The position numbers were made by a program, and so were the translations under genes. Below the pieces are notes generated by a model that saw only the letters and a list, made by a program, of their open reading frames with translations, made no database searches and was not told the DNA's origin. This document shows positions 54,568-64,000 of a DNA stretch of 64,000 nucleotides, one piece after another; position 1 is the stretch's first letter, and every line of letters begins with the position of its first letter. The DNA comes from Thozetella sp. PMI_491 (Eukaryota; Ascomycota; Sordariomycetes; Chaetosphaeriales; Chaetosphaeriaceae): the NCBI GenBank assembly GCA_021432635.1, contig MU270079.1, forward strand, positions 328,697 through 392,696, given 5' to 3'.

Positions 54568-55188
54568 ATGTATCTTTACAAGATCACCGCCCTCCTGGCC
54601 ATCATCGCCTCGGCTGTCGCCAGCCCTGTCCCCGAGACCGTCCTTTCCAAGAGAGCCCTCACATTTAGGACGTACAATACGTTCCAGGTATCGAACGGCG
54701 TCGCAGGGAACGCCTTGGCCGAGGTCAACGCAGCCTTTCCGGTACGTCTCATTGTTCCTCTCCGCCCTTGCCCTCCATAAACTCTTTGCAGAGTTCAGAA
54801 ACAGTTCAGACGGAGAGATGATGTTAATTTATTCCTCCTATAGGTCAACCTGAACAACCCGGCAGCCGTTTCTGCGTCTGACCTCGCTATCCTTGTTGCT
54901 GCGCGCCAAACGGCCGAAAACGCAGAGGCAACCTTCAACACCCAGGTGGCGGCCGCTTCCGGCACCGCCGCCACTGCATTGCAGATTGGGAAAATCAAGA
55001 ACAAAGTTTTGAAGCTCCGGCTGTTTGAGATGGTTGGGCTCATTCAGCAGGCGCAAGGAAACACCGGCGGCGCGGCAGCCCAGCTTTCCAAAATCCAAGG
55101 CCTGCTTGCTACCAACGTTGGGATTGACAAGGGTAAGGCGGGCCAGAAAAGTCAGAGCGTTAGCTTTACTGGTGATGTCCAACCTTAG
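54568..55188 (+). CDS. Small secreted protein
   Basis: Two exons fit: 54568-54741 and 54844-55188, giving 172 residues. A clear signal peptide (ALLAIIASAVAS) precedes a possible Kex2-type site (LSKR) at about residue 28, so the mature chain would begin ALTFR. The rest is alanine-rich and helical, without cysteines, and ends SFTGDVQP. It fits a widespread but uncharacterised class of ascomycete small secreted proteins. I do not recognise a named effector. The 102-base intron has a GTACGT donor and TATAG acceptor. Confidence 0.8.
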
Positions 55189-55742
55189 AAACATGATGGC
55201 TTGCGATGAAGTGCCAAGGCCGTGAAGGCCGCACCAAAGTCCTTGGTCTAGCACACAAGCTGCTGTGTGTAATTCGCTATCCTCTCGCATTGGTAATTTT
55301 AATATACTGCTCAATCCATATATATCCATGCGTTGTGATGTTATTTCTATGTAAATATTGTTTTGACAAGCACATGTATACTCGGGACGGGCTGCAATTC
55401 GATTCTCCAAGCCAGCCTCAAGGCGACAGTTAGGTAGGGCAAAGAAATGCAACAGCGTCGTAGACGACGGCCACGGGGCATGGCAGCTCTATGACCAAGG
55501 TAAGGCAGTTCACCTTAGACGCCGGAGCAGCTATGCTAAGAACGTAACATCTTGTAATTGTTAAATCCAGCGACAAGGTTGTGGCTTCCTGACAACAGAA
55601 GAATTTAAGCTTAGCCACGGGGTCGATGGTAGGTTGTGGATCTTCGGCTTGACAGTTCAAGAACCCTGCCTAGTGTCTTACTCCCCACCTCGTCAGGGGG
55701 GAGCGGCTCCAAACAGCCAGCTTGCAAGGCTTACCAGAGTCT
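55189..55742. other. Convergent 3' intergenic region
   Basis: 554 bases between two stops. It contains runs of ATATAT and probable poly(A) signals near 55300-55370. No gene recognised. Confidence 0.45.
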
Positions 55743-57099
55743 CTAGCTCAGGGTTTGTCTGCGCCTCAAAGGCCAGCCCACTACGCCCATGGAAGAGCAA
55801 AACATTGCGCCACCCAAAAAGAGTATCAAGGGCTGGAACTTGCCAATTCCATAGCCTGCGCTGATCGGTTGGTTCAGCAGGCCAGCACTGATCGGACCGA
55901 TAGCAATACTTCCAATACCCTTGCCAAGCAACATCATGCTGTAAACAGGCTGAGGGTCTTCAGAGAGTATCGACCCAAATTTTGGCCAAAGGATCGCGAA
56001 AGCACCCGCAAACCATCCATAGACGATGGAAAACGCCATGAGCGCTCCGAGCGAGTTAGCAAATCCCCAGATGGTAAATGCCGCGATCGAGGATACGAAA
56101 GGGAGAATAAAAACGAGGATTAGTATGTTTTGGAGGCGGTCGGTGAGGTACCCGACACAAACCTGTCCAATGACGGTGGCGAGGTTGTTGGTGGCTAGCA
56201 GAAGCGCTCCAATCGTTCCGGAAAGACCTAGGGCAGAGGCAAAAGAAGGGAGGTATAGTGATGGGATATAGAAGCCAAACGACTGGAACAGATTGGACAG
56301 GGCAAAGCAGTAAAACAACGGCTGCGAGAGGAAGCTCATGTCCATCATGCGGAACGCGATATGGTTCGAAGTTGGCAGCCGTCCCTTAATCCAGGGTAGA
56401 ATGGGGGCAATCAGGACTGCAACTCCTACTGCAACTGCCCGAAGTGTGGTCTGGTACCCAAACTTAGAGAGCAAAAGCTCGAGGAGGAATGGCAGACCGA
56501 CACCGGCGCAACCGCCCCCGGCGGCGAGAATGCCGTATGCGAACCCGCGTCGTCGGATGAACCACTCGTCCAGCATCCGCAGAACCGGAAAGTAGAGCAG
56601 AGAGAAGCCCACCCCGTACATAACTCCTTGCGTCGCCATCAGACCTAGAACGGTGGTGGCGAACGAAGCAGCTAGGAGCGAGAGCACGCAGATAGCCCAG
56701 CCAGCGACTACCATGTGCCTTTGCCAGCGCTGGAATTTCTTCACAAGAGGTGTGGCAAACGGTGCTCCGAGAAAATAGATACTGGTGGGCAAGGCTCCAA
56801 TTAGGGCGATATTAGAGCTGGTTTTAAACTCGGGCTGGCGGGAGTAGTAATCCTGGAACACGCCGAAAGTCACAGGGAATCCTAGTATGCCGGAGGTGTC
56901 ATTAGCATTTCGCGAGCAACCAGTATAGAGTGCGACTCATACCCCACAGAAGCCCTTCGAGGACGAATGCGGCGAATATGAACTTCCAAGCTGCTGCACC
57001 CCTATCGGCTGGTGGGAGCACTTGAATCGAGTCATTTTCTTGCTCGCGGATATGTGGCGAGGGTTCGCCTTGGGGGTTGCTTTGCAGTTCCAATGACAT
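55743..57099 (-). CDS. MFS transporter, monocarboxylate-porter-like
   Basis: Two exons fit on the minus strand: 57099-56943 and 56881-55743, giving 431 residues. A hydrophilic N-terminus precedes twelve likely helices in two halves separated by a loop around PWIKGRLPTSNH. The 61-base intron joins LEGLLWG to FPVTFGVFQDYY, the family's conserved first helix-loop. The RRGFAYGI segment after helix 4 and the ILWPKFGSIL segment in the second half fit fungal MCT/SLC16-like porters. It probably moves a small acid or metabolite across the plasma membrane. The short C-terminus may hide a missed last intron, although the twelve-helix core looks complete. Confidence 0.87.
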
Positions 57100-57753
57100 G
57101 ATAGCAGGTTCGCAAGATTATATGTACTGCCAAAAGCGTGATGAGCCAAGTATGTGAGAGAGCGTCTTAGTGTTTAGTTGAGACGAACGCGGGACTGACC
57201 CCGGAGGTTTTCCAGGAGACAGCCGATCACGGAAAGAAATGCGGAGAATGACGCCTAGAGCGGAAGGTAACTTCGGCCGCAAGTGTTTCTTGACAAAGGC
57301 AGGGGATTTATGCTAGACGCCGTGGATAACCGATCCCAGCTCTCTATGGGGCTTTTAGTCATCGTACTGGACAAAATAAGGTACCCAAAATAGGGAGTTG
57401 GCGACCCACACTAGCACGAGCATTCTCTTGATGGACGGATAAAAAGTGGAAAAGTGTCTCGAGGTTACTTGACGGAGACGCAGTGTTGTCAACAGGGGTC
57501 CATTCAATGAAGAAGCTTTGTTGGCAGACAGTTATCTCGATCAGACTACACGACTTTTTGGTGAAACCGTCGGCATGGAACTAGGAACTGTATGCCAAGG
57601 CGACACAGGGGCTAATACAGTTAGGTCCGTCTTTTCATGCATGCAGTACACGGTAACCTCTTCCTAAAAAAGCTCTCACAGTATTCCGGATTTGCAGACT
57701 GTTCAGGACAGCGCCAGCGCTATTCTATCCCTCCCGCCTCGAGTAACTTTTAG
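57100..57753. other. Intergenic, no gene recognised
   Basis: Promoter side of the transporter gene and downstream flank of the regulator pseudogene. Nothing recognised. Confidence 0.45.
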
Positions 57754-60202
57754 CTACCCTTCAAGTGAGTCCATTAGCTGCTCAAATTTCCCAGCGAGAG
57801 TCTCCGTCTGAGCAGCCGTTCGGTCAGTAAGTGCGAGGTCCAGGTCAATAATCGATCTCGTTCCGACATCCTCACCAGATGCGATATAGTGTCGTCCCAG
57901 TTTCAACATGTCTTCGGCTCTCATCTGCGCTTCTGTGGGTATGACTACCTTGCGCTCTAGCGACATGGCGAGAAGCATCCGTGTCACGAACCAGGATTCA
58001 CGACATGGTCCGCACGAGTTCTCAGCGGCAGCGAGGCAAAGCCGCACATAGAAACGCCAATCGGCCTTCTCGCTGTTCTGGGCTTCCTAAACCACGGCAT
58101 TATAGACATAGCTGAGCACCGTCTATGAGAGGACAGACAGGTTAAACTTCTTAACTTTCAGCGGGGACACGAGTAGTAGCTGCTTGAGCTGGCTACTCGA
58201 GCCGACATATATAGCTCGCGGCGTGGCTTGGGGGAAGCAAACGAGCGTAGATGGAGACTGTTTCGGAGTCGAGGATGAATGGCCGGAACAGGCCAACGGT
58301 TATAGCGTGAAGGTAAATACTGCCACCTGTCAGACTCTAACAGTGTTCGTGCCGGTAGCAGGCTGTGCAATGAATCCGACCACGTACTGCATTATCAGAA
58401 CAGAGTAGGTGCTCTGCCCATTACGCACTTGTGCGAGGGGGAGGTTGTTAGCCCTTGACACCAACCGGTATAATATCTGTTTTACAAATTCACACTGATA
58501 AGACATTGTGCCATTGTTCTCACATTCTTGGTGTGCGAATTTAATCTCTCTGGCTATGATCCACAACTCTCAATTGGCCTTGAAGGCTAGGATATTGAGG
58601 AAGGTAAGGCTACTGCGCCGCTCCCTTTCTCGATATACCCTTCTGGGCCTCCAGGCATGGGAAGCTTTGGTGCTGTGGTAATCTCAGGGTTCTGGTAACG
58701 CAGTAGGACGAGACTTTGGCTGTTAGCGATCGGGGCCTTGGTGTTTTAGAGAGGGCGGGAGACAGGTGATAGGCGGATAGAATACTTGCTAGACCCAATT
58801 GTAAACTCTCCACGCCGTATAAGAAGGGCCATTTACAGTCTTGTAGGTTGTCGAACCACACGCCTGCCTATCCCTGCTCGGAGCTGACGGTAAATAGTCC
58901 CATGCCTAAGCCCATTTCGACGCTTCGTCTGAGGAACTGTAGGGTGAGGAAGTCTCGGCCGTCTTCCATTACTGCAATGCACATGCATTAAAGAGTGGCG
59001 ACACTCGTCAACTTGCTGAAATCCTTTTCATCGGCTGCTGGCATTTCCGCCTCGGCGAAGAAGGCATGGGCGAACGCGGAGATTTCTGGATCAATGGCGG
59101 TATATCACTGCCAGCGAAGCGCCTTCGTTAGGATCTATGTTCTGTGCCAATGAATACAACTCGTGGCAAGCTTACACAAGCCTGGATAAAGAGTGTATTC
59201 ATCGGGAGAGAGGGCCCAGAATATAGCTGATTACTGGTGAGATCATCAAGGAAAAGATCGAGATGGAAGAATGGCAGAGCCAGGTAGTCAGTTTCGAGGT
59301 AGAGGGATATGATCTTCCGCGGCGAGATCGTTGCTAACAGAAACGACGGTCCGATTTTTCATTTCAAGCTGCGGAAGTCGCTCATCGGCTAATGGTGCTT
59401 CTAGGAAGTCACAAGCGGCTAGCATCTCCGGCGGGTAGCCAAGGCTGGAAGGGTGATCACTGTTAGTGAGAATACAGCCCTCATAGGTACCACGCTACTA
59501 CTAGTCATTGCAGCCCATAGATTTAATAAATGGGGAGCTCTTTTAACCCAGACGGAAGGAGAAAATTACCTAGTGGGCAATTGGGATTCTAACGTCCTCG
59601 CAGGCCGCAGGAGCATTTCAAGTTGAGGCGAAGCGGGTGGGAGTGGAAATAAGGGCGGGTAGCAGATGGGATGCTGTATCGTGGGCTCGAATTCGAGAAT
59701 ACCTTGTCTCGTGGCCAAAAGATTTCTCAACGAGGTATCCTCCGCCAGAGCCGGATCGTAGTTTGGCACTTCCCAAGCGTCCCAGGTCACTGTGCCAGCT
59801 CTAACGGCCTGAAGCAGCTCAGTTGCCTTCTCGTCAGGCAGCGTACGAAGCATATTGAAAAGCGTTAGATCTCTACACGCTTCTTCGTCCAGAGTGCGTT
59901 GCCTTGGCACCGAGTATGAACACACGAGACCGGCATTGATGCATGGAGAGCATTCGGATTGGTGACCGTCGCACTGATGCATGGTCAGTAGCTGCCTGGC
60001 TCTTGTCTTTCTAGCCGGACAACCTTAGTACGAAAGCTGTACAGGTGCTAACCTTAATTTTTCGACGCCGGCAGACATTGCATGCATGTGCAGTGCGATT
60101 TAGTGTGCGGGGAATGGCCTGATCTTGATCTGGCGGGCCATGCTGGTCTGCTTCCGCACTTCCTGAGGCTTTCGGTAGCAGCCATCGATGGGAAGATGCC
60201 AT
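57754..60202 (-). pseudogene. Decayed Zn2Cys6 transcription factor gene
   Basis: ATG 60202 starts a readable first exon to 60053; a 79-base intron then restores the zinc cluster (CNVCRRRKIK, then CDGHQ and CSPCINAGLVC). Exon 2 runs to about 59572 and exon 3 resumes at 59459 (LGYPPEMLAACDF). Further down, conserved pieces of the regulatory domain continue (TDYLALPFFHLDLFL; LQFLRRSVEMGLGMGLF; ITVGLFRPFILDSE; WRFYVRLC; DLDLALTDRTAAQ) but need several frame changes. In-frame stops lie inside conserved blocks: TAA at 58990-58988, TAG at 58791-58789, TAG at 58125-58123 and TAG at 58089-58087. Each sits where CAA or CAG would suit the family. No set of introns removes them all. The last open piece (to 57754) is still recognisable. 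Confidence 0.85.
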
Positions 60203-61186
60203 CGCGTGGCCAATGCGGAGGAGGGGCCTTGATTCACCGATAGACTGCAGTAGGACCTCCGAAGAGCCGGAAAAGGGAGCGGGGAGTAAGCCGCTGTCGC
60301 CGTGTTTTCAGCGTGTCTTCGATGCAGCCCCAAAACGCTTTGTTCGATTGAAATTTGAAATCTGAACAGCGATGGCTGAGATTCGATGGTTAGCGACGGG
60401 TACCTACCCGCCAATCAGAAGCTTGGGCGTGTACGTACAAAAGGCTAGCAAATAATCCCCCCGCAAAGGACAATCAATCTCAGGTAAGGAGATGACAAAC
60501 CAGAAAAGCTGAGGAAACCGTGTGCATACAGTGGGGTTTCTCAATATTCAATCGCCAGAATGGAAGTATGGGTGTGCCGGTGCTGGGCCAAGCTGCTTGC
60601 CACTTGGATGACGCACAAGCTAGGTAATGGTGGTACCAACTTCTATAGGTACTCGTTTAACTACCTAAGTATTTCGTAGTACAGGGCACACCTACGCGGC
60701 CGGATTACCGGATTAGGAAAGTGACGTCGAAGAGCCGCTATACTGCTTTTACAGCTATATTTAACTTACAGCTGGATCTAAGTTCTCGTTTATGAGATAG
60801 CTTTACAGTCAGACTATACCATATCTAGCTGACCAACTAACGTGCAGTTTACACGAGAGCCGATAAGATCTAGCCGCCGTACATAGGTAAACAACTGGCT
60901 TGCCAGCCAGCTTTCAGACGAGTCAGTCAAACAAGCATCTTACAATCTCAACCACTCGTTACTACCCAACTTATATAGCTATGTCTTTACCCTTTCAGCT
61001 ACAATTCCGTCCATCCCATACTAACCCATAACACCATTGCGGCTGACTCACATGGTAGCTGCCCTGGCTGGCACTGCACCCACTCTGTCAGCCACTCGCT
61101 GTTTAGCTATAGAACGACCGGTCGGCTCTCTCTCTCATATTTCTATGGCCAAGTTTAACATTCGTGATGATTGGTGCGCATATATC
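60203..61186. other. Intergenic, no gene recognised
   Basis: Just under 1 kb: promoter of the regulator pseudogene and 3' flank of the FAD-linked oxidase. AT-rich between 60640 and 61000. Nothing recognised. Confidence 0.5.
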
Positions 61187-63125
61187 TCAAAAGAGCTCGG
61201 AAAACTCCATTCTGTGCAAAGCTGGACACATGTGCCCGTCCTCACGCACCACCCAGGCTTCGCTGCCGACTCCCTTCAAGGACCAGAAGAGCCCGTCAGG
61301 ATCATATTTCCTCTTTATTTCGAGCAACCTGTCGTAGTTCGAGCCAAAGAATACCTCCTGGAAATTAGGCTGCTGGAAGTCGGCTTCGTTGATATACGCA
61401 CCAGATCCGGGCGTGATGGCCTCGATGGCGGGTATGATGGTCTTGGTCATAAGTGCCTGGTTTGCTAGCATTTGGCCCCAATCAGAGGGATCGAAGGACC
61501 ACTCCATCGCGAGACCTACGTGCATTAATGCCTCACGCCATGCGGGGAGCACAGCATTCGTATTCTGCTGGCCGAACGGGGCGACGTTGGTGGCTACGCC
61601 GATCCAGATGACGCCTTGTGCCACTATACCTTTGACCACTTCGCCCAGCTGGTCGCCATTCTGCTCGACTACCGAACGAGGAACCAGGCGTCCGCCGTAT
61701 TGTGCAACTCCAACGTCGATATTCCCTAGGGGAAGGGGACCAAAATACTCGCTGAAATGATCGTAGTAGGTTGCGTGCTCGCTATAGCTGACGGTATAGG
61801 TGATTTTGAGCGATTCTAGAGTCGATATATACGGAGCAAGGATCGCTTCGACTTCGGATCGGGTTTTATTGTAGCCAGTAAGGGAATTTACAATGAATGA
61901 GGTTGCTCTGGCCCGGTTAGGCAGGAAAATCAAGAGAAGTTTTGTCGCCACTTACCCAGCCATGTATATTGCCATGGCGCCGGCATCGATCATTGCCGGC
62001 AAGGCGGCGTGGAAAGCATTGACAGCTGCGAAGAAAGCATCGGAGGGGTTGTCTGCCAAAAGGAAACTGAGGCGGGCGCCGCTAACATGGGCATCTTGGG
62101 GAGTGATGAGGGTAGCGGAGAGTACGATGGCGTAGTTACCACCGCCCCCACCGCTGAGGGCCCAGTATAGATCTGGGTTTTCCGTCTTAGATGCCCTAAG
62201 AATCTCTCCAGAGGCAGTTACGACCTCGAACTCCAGCGTATTGTCGGCTGCCAATCCGAAATTTGTGCTCAGGGCAGAATGGCCTCCCCCCTGAGTGTAG
62301 CCCCCTGCGAGGCCGACGGTCGGACATTCGCCACCGACAACGACGAGACCTTGGTCTCTAGCTGCTTCCATCGCCTCGTAGGCATGAACCCCAGCGCCCA
62401 CCTTCACGGCCGGGCCGCTGTAGGTGCCGTCATCCCAGCTCAAGAAGTCAATATTCTTCAGCCGGTGCATCCATACGGCGAGAGCTCCAGCTCCGGTGGA
62501 CCGGCCAAGGTAATCGTGGCCCGTATTACGGATCACGAAACGGATGTCGTGTAGCGCGGCAAAGCGAAGAGCTTCGACTACATCACTCGGATCCTCTACC
62601 TCCACCGCATAGCGGACATAATTTCCAAGCGTGCAAGGCCACTCCTTTGGCGTGAACGGATCGCAGCTCCGGTTAGCAAAGAAAGGCGCCATGATGGAAG
62701 CCGAATCATCCATACTGCATGTCGCCATCGGGGTGTTAGCGGCCGCTCACTGGATAATCAGGGTCTCGGAACCTAGCCCAATGCTTGCTGGGGCTTATCG
62801 GAGCGAAACGAGCACGGCGGCCTGATGCCAGCCCTCCGGCAGCTGCCGAAAGTCCCGCAATGTGTGGCGAGGCGTTTTTGACTTACTGGATCCCGGGTTT
62901 CTGCCATTGAGCCCGAAGGTCCTCGCAGGTGGCATTATCGAAGTTGAGGCCATGGCATGGGGCACCTAGCGGGCGGGTGGCCACGAGCCGGCCGTGAACC
63001 GTACGGTTCAGCTGATCCCACTGCGCGGCGCTCGGCCAACAGGCATCTCCCGGGAAGCACTTGCATGCCGAGATTGCCCCTGTTAGGCGGGCCAATGCCA
63101 CAAGCGTTCCGGCGAAAGCTTTCAT
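61187..63125 (-). CDS. Secreted FAD-linked oxidase with bicovalent flavin pattern
   Basis: Three exons fit on the minus strand: 63125-62887, 62714-61956 and 61907-61187, giving 572 residues from ATG 63125; the longer frame begins only at TTG. A signal peptide is followed by a cysteine-rich start (CKCFPGDACWP). The FAD domain has NTGHDYLGRSTG (H146) and GGECPTVGLAGGYTQGGGH (C210): the histidine and cysteine together are the pattern of flavin held by two covalent bonds, as in berberine-bridge enzyme and gluco-oligosaccharide oxidase. The C-terminus has the YDPDGLFW block. Introns restore GIHMDD and YMAGATSF. It is a distant relative of the enzyme at 31802. Likely an extracellular or vesicular oxidase of a small molecule or sugar. 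Confidence 0.9.
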
Positions 63126-64000
63126 TTCGGTGATGAGCACTCGCAGTGTGGGTGTACAAAACAACGACGCCTTGTACTTGGACTCGTCATAGGGGTTGAA
63201 GCGATCAGCACGTCTACTAGAGCCCTTTCGTGAAAGATGATCGGGATCTGCCGTAAAGTGGGACCGGAGTAGTTTGCCATACCCCGCCTTTTTATGAATC
63301 CATTTGACGTCAACAGGGTAACAAACATGCCATGAAGACCGAAATCAGCCAAGGTACTTTTGTGCTTTTGCGGCTCGCTAAACCATGGGCAGGTCCTCTG
63401 CTTCTCAGGTTTATATGCTAGTTTTCTGGTAAGCTTGACTTCGTGCTCACGGGAAAGTCGGGCAAATACTGACAATAGCGAGACTACTCTTTATACCACC
63501 AACGGATACAAAATGTCTTGTGAGAGCGAGAGCGGAGCCAATAGCGACTACTACGTCACACTCTCATGAAACGGTCGCTATCTTGGCGATATTGACTGGG
63601 GTCGATGGCTACTCACTAAGGGGTAGGAAAGCGAGCTGGCCCTTCTAGACTCGGTAATAAAACTAGGAAATCGAAATAATGATGATGACCCCAGCCAAGG
63701 GCCTGCATAGTCTTCCTGTATGCCTTGGACCTACGTGGACATCATGTGCGACACCGCCCCTACGAACGACTCCGCTATCCTCATCGACCAGTACTGCTCA
63801 AATTTGTGGAGCAGGTATGTTTCCATTGAATAGGGTACAATGGTGGGAATAATGTAGCGAGGTATTATCCAAGATATAGCTATCAGTGTTTGTCCATACG
63901 AAAGAACCAGCTGATTCTGTCAGCATAATCCAACGAAGACAGTAGTGGCCGATCACTTCACGGAGTGCCCTCTTCTTTTTTTCTTTTTTTTTTGGGGGGG
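63126..64000. other. Terminal gene-free region
   Basis: 875 bases containing the promoter of the FAD-linked oxidase. Only short frames are present. The window ends in a T-rich run followed by seven G (about 63975-64000), which looks like a low-complexity contig end. Confidence 0.5.

Noticed and set aside
57754-58047. Stand-alone 97-residue protein
   Set aside because: Its sequence continues upstream into the decayed Zn2Cys6 regulator and matches the C-terminal part of that family.
61037-61468. 143-codon plus-strand frame
   Set aside because: It is antisense to the well-supported FAD-linked oxidase and has no family features.
1-64000. tRNA, rRNA, CRISPR and bacterial operon features
   Set aside because: I scanned for T-loop-like GTTCGA stretches, rRNA-like blocks and regular repeat-spacer arrays and found none that could be supported.

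Overview
This 64 kb window is nuclear DNA of a filamentous ascomycete (Pezizomycotina). The protein-coding genes carry short introns of about 48-80 bases with GTRNGY-type donors, CTAAC/CTGAC-like branch sites and YAG acceptors. The families present (fungal rhodopsin-like SAT4 proteins, Zn2Cys6 regulators, DUF7580, HET-ankyrin, FAD-linked berberine-bridge-like oxidases, GPI-type chitin deacetylase) are typical of this group. I cannot fix the species. I found no rRNA, tRNA, CRISPR or bacterial operon structure.

Layout. 0-1.2 kb is a gene-free stretch with C-rich DNA and a decayed inverted-repeat element. 1.2-13.7 kb holds an insulysin-type M16 protease, a secreted serine peptidase of the TAP-like family, a metallo-beta-lactamase-fold hydrolase divergent from a FAD monooxygenase, and a chitin deacetylase. 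13.9-20.9 kb holds a secreted Asp-box protein and a head-to-head pair: a DUF7580 protein and a large C2H2/RhoGAP fusion. 21.8-26.8 kb holds a bacterial-looking threonine aldolase, a BAHD-type acyltransferase and a broken HET-ankyrin gene.

27-46 kb is an accessory block: a Zn2Cys6 regulator, a P450, a secreted FAD-linked oxidase, two SAT4-type seven-helix proteins, a Baeyer-Villiger-like monooxygenase, a DUF1365 protein and a FAD monooxygenase. With the acyltransferase at 23.6 kb it looks like tailoring chemistry of a secondary-metabolite locus, but no polyketide, peptide or terpene synthase lies in the window. 46.9-57.1 kb holds a Thr-rich secreted protein, an orphan membrane protein, an arylsulfatase, a small secreted protein and an MFS transporter. 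57.7-63.1 kb holds a Zn2Cys6 regulator pseudogene whose in-frame stops all look like C-to-T changes at CpA, as repeat-induced point mutation (RIP) makes, followed by a second FAD-linked oxidase with the two-residue flavin attachment pattern.

The most interesting items are the C2H2/RhoGAP fusion facing the DUF7580 gene, the two pseudogenised regulators or incompatibility-type genes, the redox-rich block without a core enzyme, and several strong inverted repeats in gene-free DNA. All exon boundaries were placed by eye from reading frame, splice signals and family continuity; none was tested against transcripts or searched against a database.
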